A stretch of DNA of 8,226 bases, taken from assembly GCA_029977045.1 (NCBI GenBank), contig JAPOLP010000222.1, forward strand, positions 1 to 8,226, given 5' to 3'. How positions within the stretch are numbered: position 1 is the first letter of the stretch; each line of letters starts with the position of its first letter. A model generated the notes under the pieces. That model was not told the DNA's origin and did not search any database. It saw only the letters and a list, made by a program, of their open reading frames with translations. Of this stretch, positions 5,214 through 8,226 are shown in pieces. The position numbers were made by a program, and so were the translations under genes. This DNA is from Planctomycetota bacterium (lineage in GTDB: Bacteria; Planctomycetota; Planctomycetia; Planctomycetales; Planctomycetaceae).

Positions 5214-8027
5214 ATGAACTGTTTCATCCGAAGGTCGGAGTCTCCGAGACGCCTGTCGAGCCTGGTATTCTTCGTTTGTGGAGCAGCCTGCCTGCTGTTC
5301 GCCGCTCAGCACGCAGTCGCTCAGGACCTTCGTTCGGCACGGCAGCATCTGCAGCGAGGTCGGTACGAGGAAGCCGAAGAGGCCTATGCGAAGCTAGTCG
5401 AAACCGACATCCAGTCTGTCGCCGCCAGAGTCGGACACGCACGATCACTCGTAGCGCTGGGCCGGCTCGATGACGCTGTGGGGACGCTGACACCCACGGA
5501 CGACACGCTGGCGAAACAGCCTTCTTTCCTCGCGGAGCGGGCGAGGATTGAGTTCTCGCGAGGCAATCTGGATGTCGCCGAGAAGCTGGCTGGTGAGGCA
5601 ATCAAGCAGGAAGACGAGAACCTGCTGGCTCGGCTGGTGCGGGCGCGCGTTATGGTCGAATGTGGAAAACTTGACGAAGCCAACGACGAGTTCCGGTGGT
5701 TCGTGCGGTTCTACAACCGGGCACAGCCAACAGGCGGAGAAACACTGCTGCTGATTGGCGAGGGAGCCAGCGAATACGCGCGGTGGAACAGCGTTTCCGG
5801 CATCTTTAACTTCATCGTCAACACGCTGTGCCCCGATGCGCTGCAGGCCGACCCGCTGCTGTGGGAGGCGCATCTGCTGTCGGGGTCGCTCCTGCTGGAA
5901 AAGTACAATCGAGCGCAGGCGGTCCCTGATATCCAGCGAGCTCTGGCGGTTAATCCGCGAGCCGTTGACGCACTGGTTGCCGTCGGTGTTGCCGCACTCG
6001 AGAAGCACGATGTTGACGGCGCAGCCACGTTTGCAAAACAGGCGCTCGATATTCAGTCGCGGTCTGTGCCAGCGCTGCAGTTGAGCGTCGACGTCCTGCT
6101 GATGAAGGGTCAGTTGGCGGAAGCACTGAAGACTCTCCAGCAGGCACGCCACATTAACCCGATTGACCAGGGCACGCTGGGCCGGCTGGCCGCGTGCCAC
6201 TACCTGCTCAGTCTGTCGACTGACTCGACAGAGCAGGACGCTCGACTCGGGAAGCTGCTGGAGAATCTTGACGCGATCGACGAAGCCGTGCCGGAAAACC
6301 CGACTCCGGTCGAGCAGATTGTCATTGAGGTCGCGCGGCGCAACCCGCGACCAGGCCTGTTCCTGTCCGTCTTCGGCGAACGGCTCGAAACACGCCGCAA
6401 GTACGAACTTGTCGAGTCCATCTATCAGCAGGCCATCCGCGTCATGCCGCAGCTTTCGCAGCCGAAGACGCAGCTGGGCATGCTTTACATGCAGACCGGG
6501 CGAACCGACGAGGCTCGGCAGATTCTCGACGACGCTTTTCGAGCCGACCCGTATCACGTTCGCGTCAGCAATATGCGGAAGGTGCTCGACGTCCTGAACG
6601 GGTACCGCGTCATCACGACAGACCATTTCGTCATCCGAGTCGACTCGACGGTCGACGCGATGCTCGGAGCCTACATGGCCGAGTATCTCGAAGAGGTCTA
6701 TGCCGAACTGGTTGCGAAGTACGGCTTCGAGCCGCAGCAGCGGACGACGTTCGAGATTTACAACAACGCGAACGGACAGTCCGCGCATCAGTGGTTCAGC
6801 GCGCGAATGGTCGGCCTGCCGTGGATCCAGACGATTGGTGCGTCGACCGGAATGATGGTCGCGCTGACCTCGCCGACGGCTGCCGACAAGCCGTTCAACT
6901 GGGCTCGCGTCGTCAAGCACGAGTTCGTTCACATCGTCACGCTGCAGCAGACGCACTTCAACATTCCGCACTGGTTTACCGAAGCGCTGGCCGTGACCAG
7001 CGAAGGCATCGAACGACCAGCGATCTGGAATCAGTTGCTGCTGCAGCGAGTTCCCGCCAGCGAAATCTGGAGCCTTGATGAGCTGACGCCGATCTTTCAG
7101 CGACCGAAGTCGCCACTCGACTGGCAGTTCGCTTACTGCCAGAGCCGGCTTTATGCGCAGTACATGATCGAGACGTTCGGCGAAGAGTGCATCGCAAAGA
7201 TGCTCGACTGTTTCCGCCGCAATCTCTCAACCGCTGAGGCGATCCCTGAAGTGTTCGGAATGCCGGCGGAGAAGTTCGACGCCGGGTATCGAGAGTTTCT
7301 GCAGCACCTGGTCGACGCTATGGGTGGCAATGCGTTCGCCGAGCCAAAGTCGATCGCCGATCTCGAAAAGGACTACGAAGCGGATCGCGAGAACCCGACG
7401 GCGATTGCCGCCTACGCGAATGCTCTATTGAAGGCGCGACGGCGGAATCAGGCGCGGGAACTCGCCAGCCAGGCCGTCGAGAAGAACCCGGCTGAGCCAC
7501 TCGCGGCTATCGTCCTCGCTCAGCTCAAACTGCTGGGTCGCGACTTCGACGACGCAGCAAGCTACCTCGAACCAGCGCTTGACCGGGAGTCGCCGCATCC
7601 GGACGTCCTCGGGCTGCTGGCGAAAGTCCGGCTGGGGCAACGTCGTCCGGCGGACGCCGCCGACCTGTACGAACTCGGTCGCGAGAAGCTGGGGATCGGT
7701 CGGTTCGCAATGCCGCACAGCGACGACTGGCTCAAAGGCCTGGCCGCCGCGTACCTGCAGCTCGGCCAGAAAGAGCGTCTCGAGGAAGTGCTGACGAAAA
7801 TCGCCAACCTCGACGGCGACAACGCATCGGTTCGGAAAAAGCTGGCCGAACTCGCCAACGAGCGAGGCGACCTGAAGACCGCTGCGAAGTGGGCTGCCGA
7901 AGTGCTGCAGATCGACGTGACCGACGTCGCCGCCCACGAAGTTCTCGCCCGGGCTTTTGAGGCCGCGGGTGACGATCGGCGGGCCAGCCGGGAACGGGAA
8001 TTCGCGAAGCAACTCACTGCTAAATAA
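5214..8027 (+). CDS. Exported TPR protein with central peptidase-MA-like zinc metallohydrolase domain
   Basis: From the ATG at 5214 the product has 937 residues. A signal peptide is clear: basic residues R6, R7, R12 and R13, a hydrophobic core at about 14-31 and an AVA-Q cleavage site near residue 36. The ATG at 5154 would add 20 polar residues and bury the signal, so 5214 is preferred although neither start has a good ribosome binding site. Residues 37 to about 460 are helical TPR-like repeats (for example GRYEEAEEAYAKLV, GQLAEALKTLQQARHINP, GRTDEARQILDDAFRADP). Residues about 464-690 form the metallohydrolase domain: HEFVH at 569-573, with E570 as the catalytic acid/base, and E590 in HWFTEALAV as the likely third zinc ligand, a gluzincin pattern. 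TPR-like repeats return at about 717-937. All predicted zinc residues are present, so activity is likely; the substrate is unknown. It probably acts in the periplasm or at the envelope. It follows the permease by 81 bases with no clear terminator between. Confidence 0.93.
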   Translation: MNCFIRRSESPRRLSSLVFFVCGAACLLFAAQHAVAQDLRSARQHLQRGRYEEAEEAYAKLVETDIQSVAARVGHARSLVALGRLDDAVGTLTPTDDTLAKQPSFLAERARIEFSRGNLDVAEKLAGEAIKQEDENLLARLVRARVMVECGKLDEANDEFRWFVRFYNRAQPTGGETLLLIGEGASEYARWNSVSGIFNFIVNTLCPDALQADPLLWEAHLLSGSLLLEKYNRAQAVPDIQRALAVNPRAVDALVAVGVAALEKHDVDGAATFAKQALDIQSRSVPALQLSVDVLLMKGQLAEALKTLQQARHINPIDQGTLGRLAACHYLLSLSTDSTEQDARLGKLLENLDAIDEAVPENPTPVEQIVIEVARRNPRPGLFLSVFGERLETRRKYELVESIYQQAIRVMPQLSQPKTQLGMLYMQTGRTDEARQILDDAFRADPYHVRVSNMRKVLDVLNGYRVITTDHFVIRVDSTVDAMLGAYMAEYLEEVYAELVAKYGFEPQQRTTFEIYNNANGQSAHQWFSARMVGLPWIQTIGASTGMMVALTSPTAADKPFNWARVVKHEFVHIVTLQQTHFNIPHWFTEALAVTSEGIERPAIWNQLLLQRVPASEIWSLDELTPIFQRPKSPLDWQFAYCQSRLYAQYMIETFGEECIAKMLDCFRRNLSTAEAIPEVFGMPAEKFDAGYREFLQHLVDAMGGNAFAEPKSIADLEKDYEADRENPTAIAAYANALLKARRRNQARELASQAVEKNPAEPLAAIVLAQLKLLGRDFDDAASYLEPALDRESPHPDVLGLLAKVRLGQRRPADAADLYELGREKLGIGRFAMPHSDDWLKGLAAAYLQLGQKERLEEVLTKIANLDGDNASVRKKLAELANERGDLKTAAKWAAEVLQIDVTDVAAHEVLARAFEAAGDDRRASREREFAKQLTAK

Positions 8028-8174
8028 CGAGTTGCACGATTCTGCACGTTCCCCGGTCGTCCGGGCAGGATTCCTCGACCAGCCCGTCCGGTTATGCCGA
8101 TTAGTGAAGCAACGACAGCGGCGGCTCGTGACGTGCCACCGCGTATTTCCCGTTGCGAAGTGCGAGGATCACCG
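8028..8174 (+). other. Intergenic region before the last gene
   Basis: These 147 bases hold no recognisable gene. A short hairpin, CCCGG-TCGT-CCGGG (8052-8065), has a 5 bp stem and no T tract, so it is a poor terminator candidate. TGCACG occurs twice, 10 bases apart (8033-8038 and 8043-8048), about one helical turn, which could be a protein-binding site or chance. No convincing -35/-10 pair was found. The frame used by both flanking genes has no stop codon from 8028 to the window end, which is not unusual in G+C-rich DNA. Confidence 0.35.
8164..8167 (+). promoter_or_regulatory. Ribosome binding site of the last, partial gene
   Basis: GAGG lies 7 bases before the ATG at 8175. It favours that start over an in-frame ATG at 8094, which has no Shine-Dalgarno-like sequence. 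Confidence 0.5.
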
Positions 8175-8226
8175 ATGACGGAACAGGAACTGGCTCAGCA
8201 GCTCGATCAGTACTCGGACGAAGAAC
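8175..8226 (+). CDS. Unidentified protein, first 17 codons only (3' truncated by the window)
   Basis: The visible start reads MTEQELAQQLDQYSDEE, polar and acidic with helix-forming character and no signal peptide, so the protein is probably cytoplasmic. The start is supported by a GAGG ribosome binding site. The frame is also open upstream to an ATG at 8094, which would add 27 residues rich in Ala, Arg and Pro; that extension looks less like protein and lacks a ribosome binding site. Too little is present to name a family. It is on the same strand as the genes before it, but 147 bases away, so membership of the same operon is uncertain. Confidence 0.55.
   Translation, partial: MTEQELAQQLDQYSDEE

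Noticed and set aside
5214..5322. Tat signal or lipoprotein signal on the TPR protein
   Set aside because: The Arg pairs are not followed by the Phe-Leu of a Tat motif, and the residues before C26 (GAA) lack the Leu of a lipobox. A Sec signal peptide fits better.
5445..6971. A 508-residue open frame on the minus strand inside the TPR gene
   Set aside because: It lies fully opposite a well-supported gene. G/C-rich third positions on the + strand remove stop codons from the opposite frame, and the translation is rich in Arg, Gln, Leu and Val with no recognisable domain.
8052..8065. CCCGG-TCGT-CCGGG hairpin as a transcription terminator
   Set aside because: The stem is only 5 bp and is followed by CAGGATTCC rather than a T tract. 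Such short inverted repeats are expected by chance in G+C-rich DNA.

Overview
The window is an 8.2 kb stretch of G+C-rich bacterial DNA. Every supportable gene lies on the + strand and almost all of the sequence is coding. Protein style points to a planctomycete or a close relative: a multi-module hybrid histidine kinase, a response regulator fused to an RsbW-like ATPase, an ABC-2 permease opening with an NPILVKEVRQ motif, and a long exported TPR/peptidase-MA protein. This placement rests on remembered family style, not on a marker gene, and is moderately sure.

Layout. (1) 1-1416: C-terminal part of a hybrid sensor kinase, holding the end of the ATPase domain, two receiver domains and a histidine phosphotransfer (HPt) domain. 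(2) 1486-2487: a response regulator whose output is a GHKL ATPase of the anti-sigma-factor kinase type. (3) 2500-3546 and 3543-5132: ATPase and 12-segment permease of an ABC-2 type transporter, translationally coupled by an ATGA overlap. (4) 5214-8027: an exported TPR protein with a peptidase-MA-like zinc metallohydrolase domain in the middle. (5) 8175-8226: the first 17 codons of an unidentified gene. No stretch over 300 bases lacks a gene. I see no tRNA, rRNA, CRISPR array, insertion sequence or attachment site.

How the parts may work together. The kinase has every phosphorelay residue that can be seen (D115, D258, H409), and the next gene carries an intact receiver domain (D53). A relay ending in an ATPase switch protein that acts on a protein partner is therefore plausible. 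The response regulator is only 12 bases from the ABC ATPase, so signalling and transporter genes may be co-transcribed. The TPR metallohydrolase follows the permease closely and probably acts outside the cytoplasm. A functional link between the transporter and this protein is inferred from position only.

Nothing in the window is clearly a new defence, mobile or biosynthetic system. The points most worth a second look are the response regulator-ATPase with its insertion and acidic tail, and the TPR-metallohydrolase-TPR protein beside the exporter.
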